A stretch of DNA of 44,006 nt from CAVYBY01 sp963766935 (GTDB lineage: Bacteria > Actinomycetota > UBA4738 > HRBIN12). Under the pieces are notes generated by a model. It did not search any database. It saw only the letters and a program-made list of their open reading frames with translations, and was not told the DNA's origin. The stretch is taken from the NCBI GenBank assembly GCA_963766935.1, contig CAVYBY010000004.1:1-44006 (forward strand). The letters run 5' to 3'. Both the position numbers and the translations under genes were made by a program. This document shows positions 34,877 through 44,006 of this stretch, in pieces; the first letter of the stretch is position 1; every line of letters begins with the position of its first letter.

Positions 34877-35593
34877 TTAGCTCGAACCCAACCCGAAACC
34901 GGGGTCGGGCCCGCGAACGCCGGACAGGATCGAGCGCGCCACGGCGGCCGGATCCCCGGCTTCGGTGATCGGGCGGCCGATCACGAGGTAGTCGGCTCCC
35001 GCCTCGAGTGCCTCCCCGGGCGTCAGCACGCGCACCTGGTCGTCGCCGTTGCCGCCGCGCGGCCGGATTCCGGGGACGACGAGACAGAACTCCTCTCCGC
35101 ACACCTCGCGGACGTGCCGCACGTCCTCGCCGGACACGACCACACCGGCGGTCCCCGCGGCCTGCGCCTCGAACGCAAGCGAGGCAGGGGAGGCAAGTTC
35201 CTCGCCGGACTGCGACGACAAGACGGTCACCGCGACGACCGCCGGGGGTGCCACGCCGGCGTCCGCGGCGCCCGCTTCCGCGCCCCGTACGGCGGCGCGC
35301 ATCATCGCCTCGCCGCCGAGCGCATGGACCGTCAGCATCCCGGCGCCCAGTCGCCCGATGTTTCGCGCCGCCCGTTCGACCGTCCTCGGGATGTCGTGCA
35401 GCTTCGCGTCGACCAACACCGGACCGTACGGACGGATTCGCTCGACGATGCCGGGACCCGCGGCCCAGGCGAGCTCCAGTCCGATCTTGAGGAACCCCGC
35501 CTCCGGCCCCAGCTCGGCCGCGAGCCGCTCCGCCACGGCCGGGTCGGACACGTCGAGCGCGATGCAGAGCGGGTTCACCGGCCGGGGGATCAT
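34877..35593 (-). CDS. pyrF: Orotidine 5'-phosphate decarboxylase
   Basis: Last step of UMP synthesis. 238 residues. LCIALDV, the catalytic VLVDAKLHDIPRTVE (Lys and two Asp), VVPGIRPRGGNGDDQVRVLTP and YLVIGRPIT are all present. The ATG overlaps the pyrD stop (ATGA). Last gene of the pyr operon. Confidence 0.95.
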   Translation of the reverse strand: MIPRPVNPLCIALDVSDPAVAERLAAELGPEAGFLKIGLELAWAAGPGIVERIRPYGPVLVDAKLHDIPRTVERAARNIGRLGAGMLTVHALGGEAMMRAAVRGAEAGAADAGVAPPAVVAVTVLSSQSGEELASPASLAFEAQAAGTAGVVVSGEDVRHVREVCGEEFCLVVPGIRPRGGNGDDQVRVLTPGEALEAGADYLVIGRPITEAGDPAAVARSILSGVRGPDPGFGLGSS

Positions 35594-36552
35594 GATGACT
35601 CCCCACGAGTCCCGCGAGCCTGCGTGCGAAACGCGCCCACGAGCTCGGCCGGGCCGGTCAGGCCCCGATCACGCAGAGATCCGGCGATCCCCTTGGCAAC
35701 ATCCACCGGCGTCGACGGCTCAACGAGCGCCGCCGTCCCCACCTGCACCGCGCTCGCGCCGGCGAGCATCGCCTCGACGGCGTCCTCGCCCGTCCGGATG
35801 CCGCCGCTCGCGATCACCGGAACCGACGGCAGCGCCAGTGCGATCTCGCCGACCATCCGCAGCACGATCGGGGCGACTGCCGGACCCGCGAGCCAGCCGA
35901 TCACGCGTCCGGCGCCACCGGCCCCGCCGGACCGGTCGACGGCCATCGCGGGGACGAGACCACACACGACGATGCCGTCGGCGCCGGCGCGCACGCATGC
36001 TTCCGCAACGGCGACCGGATCGGGGGCAACCGGTGGCAGCTTGGCGAACACGGGGACGGTCGCCATCCGCGCGACCGCGCCGACGATCTCTCCCGCTCGC
36101 TCGGGGTGCGCGCCGATCGCCTCCCCGCCGAGCTCTTCGTCGGGCCCGCTGAGGAAGACCTCCAACGCGGCCACCTCGCGGTGGGCCCGCAGCAGGCTCG
36201 CCAGCCGCACGTATTCGTCCAGCCGGCCACCGCCGATCGAGACGAAGACGGGAACGCCCGTGGCCGCGAGCCGCGGGAGCTCCTCTTCGAGGAACGCCGC
36301 GATGCCGGGGTTCTGCAGCCCGGTCGTCCACACGAGTCCGGACGGCGATTCCGCGATCCGCGGCATCGGGCCGGCGACGCGCGGCTCCACCGTCACCGTC
36401 CTGCTGACGAGGCCGCCCAGGTGACGCACGTCCATCAGCGCCGGCAGCTCGGCGCCGGTTCCCGCGCACCCCGAAGCGACCATCACCGGCGTCGGCAGCG
36501 TGGCCCCCGCCAGGCGAACCGAGAGCGTGCGAGGACCCGCGGCGGCGCTCAC
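35590..36552 (-). CDS. pyrD: Class 1B-like dihydroorotate dehydrogenase, altered active site
   Basis: 320 residues with the DHODH barrel: VRLAGATLPTPVMVASGCAG, PRIAESPSGLVWTTGLQNPGI, FAKLPPV, ADGIVVCGL, VIASGGIRTGEDAVEAMLAGA and the FMN-phosphate end VQVGTAAL. The block normally reading NISCPN, with the catalytic cysteine of class 1B enzymes, is FLSGPD at residues 133-138, so the cysteine is glycine and both Asn are replaced. The usual Lys in the VTK strand is Arg51 (VSR). The frame is uninterrupted here. It sits between pyrK and pyrF with overlapping junctions, so a pyrimidine role is implied, but the chemistry may differ. Confidence 0.85.
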   Translation of the reverse strand: MSAAAGPRTLSVRLAGATLPTPVMVASGCAGTGAELPALMDVRHLGGLVSRTVTVEPRVAGPMPRIAESPSGLVWTTGLQNPGIAAFLEEELPRLAATGVPVFVSIGGGRLDEYVRLASLLRAHREVAALEVFLSGPDEELGGEAIGAHPERAGEIVGAVARMATVPVFAKLPPVAPDPVAVAEACVRAGADGIVVCGLVPAMAVDRSGGAGGAGRVIGWLAGPAVAPIVLRMVGEIALALPSVPVIASGGIRTGEDAVEAMLAGASAVQVGTAALVEPSTPVDVAKGIAGSLRDRGLTGPAELVGAFRTQARGTRGESS

Positions 36553-37418
36553 GACGGAGCCTCCGTTTCCGCCGCCTCGTCTTCGTCGTCCCGGCCGTGG
36601 GTCCCCGCCGCCGGCCGGAGCCGGCTCCATATCACCTGGGCTGGATTCAGCACCGGACCCTCGACGCACGCGCGAACGTGGCGCACCCCGCTGCCCTCCG
36701 CCCCTGCGAGCGGGATCACGCAGGTGTGGCAAAGCCCCAGCCCACAGGCCATCCGCTCCTCGAGGGCGACCTGTCCGGGGATCCCTCGTTCCCGGCAGAA
36801 GGCCGCGACGCGCTCCAGCATGCGCGTCGGCCCGGCCGCGTAGACGACCTCCGGACCCGGGCCGGACGCAACTCCCGCCAGCGCGCCGATCACGGTGCCG
36901 CGCTCCCCCAGCGATCCGTCGCGCGTCAGGATCGTGATCGACTGCGACAACCGCTTTCCCTCGATGGGCTTGAACACCGAGTCGAGGGTCTCGCCGCCGA
37001 TCAGCATGTCGACCCGTTTGTGGCGTGCCAGCAGCTCTTGGGCGAGGAAGTAGATCGACGCGGCCCCGTAGCCCTCGGCCACGAGCAAGCAGTTCGTGAG
37101 GCGTTTCGGGTAGGAAAAGCCGGTGCCGAGCGGTCCGATGACGTCGAGGAACGTGTGGGGCGCCGCCTCGGACAGCCACCGGGTCCCAGGGCCCCGCGCC
37201 TCGAACGCGAACTCGAGGGTGCCGGCCCATCCGCCCCGCCGGGATGCCTGATGGACGAAGAAGTGCCGCCGCAGCAGGACCTCTCGGCCCTCGGGCATCC
37301 GGACGGCGAGGAACTGTCCGGGCCGCGCCCGCTCCGCGATCTCGGGGGCGACGATCGTGAGCGAGTGATACGCGCCGGCCCCGCGCACCGAGAGGATCTC
37401 GGCGCGAGCCCGTTTCAC
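36549..37418 (-). CDS. pyrK: PyrK-like electron-transfer subunit, altered FAD motifs
   Basis: 289 residues. The C-terminal [2Fe-2S] site is intact: Cys225, Cys230, Cys233 (CGLGLCHTC) and Cys251. FAD/NAD domains are recognisable (GPGTRWLSEAAP, LDVIGPLGTGFSYP), but the FAD motif RRPxS reads RRHFF (50-54) and the GGGIG-type nucleotide loop reads AEGYG (114-118). In the family, this subunit passes electrons from class 1B DHODH to NAD. GTG start at 37418 overlaps the carB stop, and its stop overlaps the pyrD start. Its deviations parallel those of PyrD. Confidence 0.87.
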   Translation of the reverse strand: MKRARAEILSVRGAGAYHSLTIVAPEIAERARPGQFLAVRMPEGREVLLRRHFFVHQASRRGGWAGTLEFAFEARGPGTRWLSEAAPHTFLDVIGPLGTGFSYPKRLTNCLLVAEGYGAASIYFLAQELLARHKRVDMLIGGETLDSVFKPIEGKRLSQSITILTRDGSLGERGTVIGALAGVASGPGPEVVYAAGPTRMLERVAAFCRERGIPGQVALEERMACGLGLCHTCVIPLAGAEGSGVRHVRACVEGPVLNPAQVIWSRLRPAAGTHGRDDEDEAAETEAPS

Positions 37419-40400
37419 CGGGCCTCCAGATCGCCGTCGGCGCCGGCGAGCTCCCTCGACGTCCGGGGAGTCCTTTCCGGCAGGGGTGCGCCGCGAGCCT
37501 CGGCGTGGTGCTCCTGGATGGACCGCGGTTGCGTGGGCCCGCTCCGAAGCGCCTCGATCCCGCGGACCGCGGCGAACACCCCGGGCAGCGTCGTGATGCA
37601 CGGCACGCCGGCGGTCGCGGCCGCCGTCCGGATGAACCAGCCGTCGCTTCTGGGCTCGCGGCCGAACGGCGTGTTGACGACCAGGTCCACCTTCCCGTCG
37701 CGAAGGAGCCCGGCCACGTTGTCGGCTCCTTCGCTCACCTTTGCGACCGGCTTCACGTCGATCCCGTGGCGGCGGAGCACGCCCGCGGTTCCCGCCGTCG
37801 CCAGCAACCGGAATCCCATGTCCGCCAGCCGCGCAGCGGGCAACAGGATCGCCCGCTTGTCGCGGTTCGCGACGCTCACGAACACCGTGCCGGCCGTCGG
37901 CAGGGCCGTCCCCGCCGCCACCATCGCCTTGGCGAGCGCCACACCCGGGTCGGCGTCGATCCCCATCACCTCCCCGGTGGATTTCATCTCCGGACCCAGC
38001 AGCGTGTCCTGACCCGGGAACCGCGAGAACGGGAGCACGGCCGCCTTGACGGCCGTCGCAGGCAGGTGCCGGTACAGCGCCGGGTCGGCCGGAAGCATGC
38101 CGGCCGCGCGAAGGTCCGCCAGCGTGCGCCCGCACAAGACCAGCGTCGCGAGACGGGCCAGCGAGAAACCGATCACCTTCGAGACGAAAGGCACCGTCCG
38201 CGACGCGCGTGGGTTCGCCTCGAGGACCCAGATTCGCTCGTCTTTGACGGCGAGCTGCAGATTGAGCAGCCCGACCACGCCGACACGCCGGGCGATGGCG
38301 GTCGGTGATCGCCTCGATCTCGTCCAGCTCGTCGTCGGCAAGGGTCGCCGGCGGGATCTGACACGAGGAGTCGCCGGAGTGCACCCCGGCCTCTTCGATG
38401 TGCTCCATGACCGCGCCGACGAACACCTCGCCGTCGGCGTCGCACACGGCGTCGACGTCGACCTCGATCGCGCCCTCCAGGAACCGGTCGATGAGGACCG
38501 GGTGCTCCGGCTGCACCTGCGCGGCCGTCTCGACGAACAGCTCCAGCTCGTCGTCGTCGTAGACGATCTCCATCGCCCGGCCGCCCAGCACGTAGGAGGG
38601 CCGGACGACGACCGGGTATCCGATCCGATGGGCGACCCCGCGGGCCTCCTCGAGCGTGGACGCCTCGCCGTGCGGCGGCGCCGGGATCCCCAGCTCGGCC
38701 GAGCAGAGCGGCGAACTTTCCGCGGTCCTCGGCCAGGTCGATCGCCGCCGGCGAGGTCCCGAGGATCGCGAACCCCTCCTGCTCGAGCACTCGCGGCCAA
38801 GCCCGAGCGGCGTCTGACCGCCGAACTGCGCGATGACCCCGCGCGGGCCGTTCCTTCCGGCACACGGCCAGCACGTCTTCCGCCGAGAGCGGCTCGAAGA
38901 TAGAGGCGGCTCGACTGTGTCGTAGTCGGTGGAGACCGTCTCGGGGTTGGAGTTGACCATCACCGACTCGAAGCCGGCCTCCTCCAGGGCGAACGCCGCG
39001 TGCACGCACGTGTAGTCGAACTCGATCCCCTGCCCGATCCGGTTCGGCCCCGCGCCGAGGATCACGACGCGCGGCCGCGTCGCCGGCCGGACCTCGTCCT
39101 CCTCCTCGTAGGTCGAGTAGTGGTAGGGCGTCAGGGCCGGGAACTCGCCGGCGCAGGTGTCGACCGACTTGAACACCGGCGTCACGCCGAGCTCCTCGCG
39201 GCGGCGCGCGGACGCCGCCGTCGTCGGCCCCGGTGAGCAGCGCGATCCGGCCGTCCGAGAGTCCCGCCCGCTTCGGCCGCGCAGGAGCTCCGGCGGCCTC
39301 GAGCGTCGCGAGCCGCCGGCCGCGAGACCGTCTCGGCGACCTCCACGACCTGGGCGATCTGGTCCACGAACCAGGGGTCGATGGCCGAGGCCGCGGCGAC
39401 CTCGTCCACGGTGTGGCCGCGAGAGCAGCGCCCGCTCGACCAGGTGGAGCCGCCCCTCGCCCGGCGAGGCCGAGCGCCGCGAGCAGGTCGCCGCCGTCGT
39501 CGACCGGCGCGTCCGGCCCGAGGTCGAACCCGGTCTTCTCGATCCCGCGCCAGGCCTTGCCCAGCGCCTCCTTGAACGTCCGCCCGATCGCCATGACCTC
39601 GCCGACCGACTTCATCGTGGTCGAGAGCACGGGGTCCGCCGCCGGGAACTTCTCGAAGGCCCAGCGCGGGATCTTCACGGCGACGTAGTCGAGCGTGGGC
39701 TCGAACGCCGCCAGCGTCTCGCGCGTGATGTCGTTGCGGATCTCGTCCAGGCGGTAGCCCACCGCGAGCAGCGCGGCGATCTTCGCGATGGGGAACCCGG
39801 TGGCCTTCGAGGCGAGCGCGCTGGACCGCGAGACCCGCGGGTTCATCTCGATCAGGACCATGCCGCCCGTCGACGGATCGACGGCGAACTGGACGTTCGA
39901 GCCGCCGGTCTCGACGCCGATCGCCCGGATGCAGCCAGCGCCGCGTCGCGCATCGCCTGGTATCACGGTCGGTGAGCGTCTGCGCCGGCGCGACGGTGAT
40001 CGAGTCGCCGGTGTGGACGCCCATCGGATCGACGTTCTCGATCGAGCAGACCATGACGGCGTTGTCGCCCCGTCCCGCATGACCTCCAGCTCGAACTCCT
40101 TCCAGCCCGCCATCGACTCCTCGACCAGGATCTCGTGGACGGGCGAGAGCCCGAGCGCGCGCGCGGCGAGCGTCCGAAGCTCGCTCCGGGTCGGCCGCGA
40201 ACCCGCTGCCGCCGCCGCCCAGCGTGAACGAGGGCCGAACGATGACCGGATAGCCGATCGTCCGGCATGCGCGAGCGCCTCCTCCGTCGACGTCGCCGAA
40301 GCCCGCGACGCGGGACGTCAAGGCCCGCCTCGATCATGGCGCGCTGGAACAGCCGCTCGGTCCTCGGCCCGGTGGATGGCCTCGAGCGTCGCCCCGATCA

Positions 40401-40742
40401 GGCGATGCCCGCCGGTCGAGCGCGCCGGACTCCGCGAGCGCGACGGCGACGTTGAGCGCCGGTCTGGCCACCGAGCGTCGGAAGCAGCGCGTCCGGCCGC
40501 TCGCGCTCCAGGATCGCGAGCACCGACTCCGGCGTCAGCGGCTCGACGTAGGTCGCGTCGGCGAACTCGGGGTCGGTCATGATCGTGGCCGGGTTCGAGT
40601 TCACCAGCACCACTCGGAGCCGTTCTCGCGAAGCGCCTTGCAGGCCTGCACGCCCGAGTAGTCGAACTCGCACGCCTGCCCGATGACGATCGGGCCCGAC
40701 CCGACGACCAGGATCGATTCGATGTCCGTCGCGCCGCGGCAT
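37415..40742 (-). CDS. carB: Carbamoyl-phosphate synthase large subunit (frame-broken)
   Basis: Makes carbamoyl phosphate for pyrimidines and arginine. About 1,100 codons. The last 300 residues (37415-38300) are clean: LNLQLAVKDERIWVLEANPRASRTVPFVSK, KSTGEVMGID, and the C-terminal allosteric domain with VNTPFG. Upstream, both ATP-grasp halves are present but scattered over frames: LVNSNPATIMTDPEFADATYVEPLTPE, IEMNPRVSRSSALASKATGFPIAKIAA, KIPRWAFEKF, ILGAGPNRIGQGIEFDYTCVHAA, RPSYVLGGRAMEIVYDDDEL. At least eight frame changes lie between 38300 and 40742, and the span is not a multiple of three. Probably intact in the organism. Confidence 0.9.
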
Positions 40743-41925
40743 CAGGACCCCCATGAGCGTCGCGGAACCGGTCGAACAGATGCCGCGCGTCGTGCGGGCC
40801 CGGCGCGGCCTCGGGGTGGTACTGCACGGAGAACGCCGGCCGCGTCCGAGGCAGCGCAGGCCCTCCAGGGTGCTGGTCGTTCAGGTTCCAATGGGTGAGC
40901 GGCGCCGGCCCGGCGCTCGTCCGTACGGTCTCGGCTCCGTTGGTCCCCGCCCGACCGCCGCCGAGCCTCCCCACCCGTCCGGGTCCACGGCGAAGCCGTG
41001 GTTGTGGCTCGTGATCTCGACGCGGCCGGTCGCGAGGTCCAGCACCGGCTGGTTCACGCCGCGGTGTCCGAACCGCAGCTTGTAGGTCCGGCCGCCGGGC
41101 CGAGCGCCAGCAGCTGGTGGCCCGAGGCAGATGCCGAACATCGGGATCCGGCCGAGCAGCGCCCGCGGCGGCTCGCACGCCGTACGCGCGTCGCCGCCGG
41201 GTCGCCGGGCCCGTTGGACAGGAACACGCCGTCGAAGCCGCCGGCGAGGATCTCGCTCGCGCGGCGTTCGGCCGGGAACACCGTGGCGTCGATGCCGCAT
41301 GCCGCGAGGCGGCGAAGGATGTTCCGCTTCATGCCGAAGTCGACGGCCGCGACGCGGAGGACCCGGCCGTGGTCGCTCGACGGGCCGGCCCGACCAGATC
41401 GGCGCGCCTCGAAGCGCCGGTCCGACCGACCGGGAGCTCGCGAGATCGGCTCCCTCCATGCCCGGGCGGACTCGAGCACGCGCTCGACGAGCGACATCGG
41501 CGTCCAGGTCCACCGTCGAGATGGCCGCCCGCATCGCCCCGCCGGAGCGCAGGCGAAGCGTGAGACGGCGAGTGTCGATCCCCTCGATCGAGACGACGCC
41601 CTGCGCCGCGAGGTGCTCGCCGAGCGGTCCTTCCGAACGCCAGCTGGACGGGCGGCGCGGCCGCCTCGCGTACCGCGAACCCCGCCACCTGGACCCGCGC
41701 CCGACTCCGGGTCGTCCGCGTTGACCCCGTAGTTGCCGACGTGGGGCGAGGTCATCGCCACGATCTGGGCCGCGTAGAGGGATCGGTGAGGACCTCCTGG
41801 TAGCCGGTCATGCCCGTGTTGAAGACGGCTTCCCCGAAGGCCTCCCCCGTCGCCCCGACGCTCGTGCCCGCAAAGACGCTGCCGTCCTCCAGCACGAGCA
41901 GGGCCGGGCCGGGTCGCTCGCTCAC
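40742..41925 (-). CDS. carA: Carbamoyl-phosphate synthase small subunit (frame-broken)
   Basis: Glutaminase subunit of CarAB. LVLEDGSVFAGTSVGATGEAFGEAVFNTGMTGYQEVLTDPS opens the gene. MTSPHVGNYGVN, VAAVDFGMKRNILRRLAACGIDATVFPA, FLSNGPGDPA, MFGICLG with the catalytic cysteine, and ITSHNHGFAVDPD follow in several frames. The GTG at 41925 overlaps the stop of the pyrC remnant (GTGA); the stop overlaps the carB start. Many one-base indels. Confidence 0.9.
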
Positions 41926-41985
41926 CAGGCGCCCTTCCCGTCGACGACGGTCGGACGTCCACGAAGCACCGTGTAGCGCACCGAC
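41922..41985 (-). pseudogene. pyrC: C-terminal fragment of dihydroorotase
   Basis: Only the last 20 or so codons are dihydroorotase-like: VRYTVLRGRPTVVDGKGAW, ending in a TGA that overlaps the carA start. pyrC before carA is the normal order of this operon. Immediately upstream the sequence no longer resembles dihydroorotase but continues the TPR gene, so the rest of pyrC is missing from this window, by rearrangement or by contig misjoin. With so few residues the identity rests mainly on context. Confidence 0.45.
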
Positions 41986-43545
41986 AGCGCCGGCGTCACG
42001 GCCGCGGCGACGATGCGCTTGACCAGGGCCGCGTCGCCCTCGACCGGCGCCCCGGAGAACGCCGCCGCCGGCGCCCGGGAGGGCCGCAAGGGCCGCCCGC
42101 GTCTCGTTCAAGTCCGGCATCGCGTCGAGCGATTCGAAAATGGCCAGCGCATCGCCCAGATAGCGGTTGGCAAGCGTGACCGCGCGCCCCGCCGCGCCGG
42201 CGAGCTTGCCAAGCTCCAGATAGCTCAGGCCAGCCTGGTAGCGCTCGCCGAGGAGGTCGAAGGCGCTTCACGCTCTGGCCCAGGTCGTGATAGGCATCGG
42301 TCGGCCGGTTGGCCATGGCCTGCACGCGTCCCCGCAGCCGGAGGAATTCTCCCCATGTGCTGCTCATCCCGGCCGCGGACACGCTGGCGCTGACGGCATC
42401 CAGCCGGTGTTCGGCTTCGCTGGGTTTCTGGACGCCAGCAGGGCCTCGACCGCGATCAGTTCCGCCTGCGTCGCGTAGGCCGGCGGCACGCCATCGGCGC
42501 GCGCGATCTGGGTCGCGGTCGCGAGCGCCGTGCCGGCTTCGCCGCGGCCTGAGGGCCACGCGCGCTTCCAGCGTCTGCACCGACCAGTGGTACACCGGCT
42601 CGGCGTCGCCGTACGCTTCGCGGGCTCGAAGCAGACAACGGCCCGCCTCTTCGTGGTTGCCGTGAATCAGGTGGATCTGCGCGAGCGTGTCGAACACCGC
42701 GCCCGTGGTCTCGCGCATGAACTGCAGGACGAACTGCGTACGTCCAGCGCGCGGTTGAGCACGTGCTCGGCCCGCCGCAGATTCCGAGTCTCACGCTGAT
42801 TTGACCGAGCGACGCCAGCGCGATCCCCAGCCCGTGCGGCGTGCCCGACTCCTCCTGAAGCTCGACGCTGCGCTCCGCCAGTGCCAGCGCCTGGTCGTGC
42901 CGATGCTGCATCATCGCCACGTTCGCCTGATTCCCCGAGACGGTGGCAACCACGTCGCCCGCGCGGACCATCAGCGCGAGCCGCTCGGCCTGCCGGAGGG
43001 CGGTCATGGCCTCGTCCGCGCCCGGCCGTCCTGCGCGAGCGAGACTCCGCTCAGCGAGTGCACGAGCGCCAGGCTGCGCTGGTCGCCGGCCGCGTGGAGC
43101 GCAGACGCCGCCTGCGCGATATGGTCGCGGACGATGGCGGTGTCGCCGACCTGCCGGTCGCGGGGTCCAGGTCGTAGTGGGTGAGTCCGATCGCGCGCGA
43201 GTCGTGCGCACGCTCGGCGGACTTCAGCGCTCGGCCGAGGAGCGCGATGGCGCGTGACGGCTCGCCGCGCGCGATGGCCAGCCGGCCGTGCAGCCGCCAC
43301 AACTCCGACAGCCGCGCCGGATGCAGCCGCTCGCGCTCGTCAGGCGGCGGACCAAGAGCTTCGCCCGCCTGACGGATGTCGTCCTGCTGGAACCAGGCCT
43401 CGGCCAGGGCGCAGCGAAGCTGAAGAGTCTCGTCCCGGGAGAGGCCGGGCTGTTTGAGCGCCCGCACCAGCAGCCCGGCGGCATCCGCGCCGCGCCCCTG
43501 CCGGAGCGCCTCGACCGCGTGCCCGAACGTGTCTGGCAGCGCCAC
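41986..43545 (-). CDS. TPR protein, possibly the N-terminal part of a regulator (frame-broken)
   Basis: Tandem TPR-like repeats run through several frames: DTFGHAVEALRQGRGADAAGLLVRAL, LRCALAEAWFQQDDIRQAGEAL, GRLAIARGEPSRAIALLGRAL, GNQANVAMMQHRHDQALALAERSVELQEESG, FDTLAQIHLIHGNHEEAGRCLLRAREAYG and LGDALAIFESLDAMPDLNETRAALAAL. The last readable part (SGAPVEGDAALVKRIVAAAVTPA) looks like a linker to a further domain that is not here. The GTG at 43545 is my start. The gene seems truncated where pyrC sequence begins. The function is unknown; large TPR regulators often have this layout. Confidence 0.65.
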
Positions 43546-43551
43546 GGGCGC

Positions 43552-43567
43552 AGTATACCTCGTATAC
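43552..43567 (-). promoter_or_regulatory. Tandem GTATAC sites and -10-like box before the TPR gene
   Basis: Two GTATAC palindromes (43553-43558 and 43562-43567) lie 9 bp apart; TATACT at 43552-43557 could be a -10 box. It ends 6 nt before the GTG at 43545, so transcription and translation might begin at the same base. No -35 is evident. Confidence 0.35.
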
Positions 43568-43642
43568 ATGCCTCGCGGCGCCTGTCTGGCGGCTTCTGGT
43601 GCGCAAACGTGCAACGAGCGGACTCGAACACGCGCGCCGCGA

Positions 43643-44006
43643 CTACATCCGCCTGGCCTGCGGGTCGCCGGGCGAAGCAGTACGTCAACAGCTTGTAAAT
43701 GACCTTGGCGCAGAGAAAGTTCGGAGCCACCATCCCCGGGATCGGGCTCAATTCGACGATGTCGGCGGCGACGACGCGGCGGTGTTCGGCGGTCGCCCGA
43801 AGCAGCGCCGTCACCTCCCGCCACGACAGCCCGCCCGGCTCCGGCGTCCCGGTGGCGGGCATGATCGCCGGATCCATTCCGTCGACGTCGATGCTCACGT
43901 TCACGTCTTTATCCCAGCGAGGCCACGACGGCATCGATCCAGTTCGGGATCGTTGCGCATCTCCACGTCGTAGAACACCGTCGTCTTCATGCGCGGCAGG
44001 ACCTCG
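43643..44006 (-). CDS. Arginase/agmatinase family enzyme, 3' part (frame-broken)
   Basis: C-terminal half of a manganese-dependent ureohydrolase; the 5' end is outside the window. The metal motif VNVSIDVDGMDPAIMPATGTPEPGGLSW and the AADIVELSP site are intact, followed by PGMVAPNFLCAKVIYKLLTY. Whether the substrate is arginine or agmatine (or another guanidino compound) cannot be decided from this part. Frame breaks occur near 43910-43930 and just before the end; the stop given assumes a one-base correction leading to a TAG at 43643-43645. Confidence 0.8.

Noticed and set aside
36549..39185. An 878-codon frame that looks like a CarB-PyrK fusion
   Set aside because: The carB frame that carries the CarB C-terminus ends at a TGA at 37415 overlapping a GTG start for pyrK. 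The long frame joins pyrK to an out-of-frame part of carB and is an artefact of indels upstream.

Overview
The window looks like a chromosomal segment of a high-GC bacterium, most likely a deep-branching actinobacterium. Three things point there: a 23S rRNA of about 3.1 kb once its intron is removed (the length seen in Actinobacteria), an actinobacterial-type integration host factor (mihF) upstream of gmk-rpoZ-coaBC-metK, and a PriA without helicase motifs. Every recognisable gene except one penicillin-binding protein is on the minus strand, so the text below runs from high to low coordinates. The taxonomic call is inference; the rRNA itself would settle it.

Region 44006-41986 holds the end of an arginase/agmatinase-family gene and a TPR gene. 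Both are full of frame breaks and appear to be joined abruptly to the last codons of pyrC. Region 41985-34877 is a pyrimidine operon, (pyrC)-carA-carB-pyrK-pyrD-pyrF, with overlapping start/stop codons. carA and the first three quarters of carB are broken by many small indels. Region 34846-24891 is a long housekeeping operon: mihF-gmk-rpoZ-coaBC-metK-priA-def-fmt-rsmB-rpe, then a receiver-GGDEF regulator. An FMN riboswitch (24771-24888) follows and controls ribD-ribE-ribBA-ribH-cupin, again riddled with indels. Next comes infC-rpmI-rplT with its own leader, then a fusion of an RNA 2'-O-methyltransferase with a histidine kinase, pheS-pheT, argF, polX and a 3-methyladenine DNA glycosylase. A class A PBP gene on the plus strand converges on the glycosylase gene and diverges from tyrS.

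Region 7731-755 is one rRNA operon (16S-23S-5S, no spacer tRNA) with a promoter, leader motifs, a 23S processing stem and a terminator. Both large rRNA genes are interrupted by group I-like introns encoding LAGLIDADG endonucleases: one after U1498 of 16S (797 nt) and one after U1931 of 23S (764 nt). The two introns share near-identical core blocks although their endonucleases differ. A small TPR gene lies beyond the rRNA operon.

The most interesting items are the paired rRNA introns, a TyrRS whose HIGH signature reads TLGW, a PyrD/PyrK pair that has jointly lost expected active-site residues, the methyltransferase-kinase fusion, a short leader ORF overlapping the infC ribosome-binding site, and several genes with apparent CTG starts. 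The indel-dense blocks (about 21.2-26.3 kb and 38.3-44.0 kb) and the odd infC start look more like sequence error than biology and should be treated with caution.
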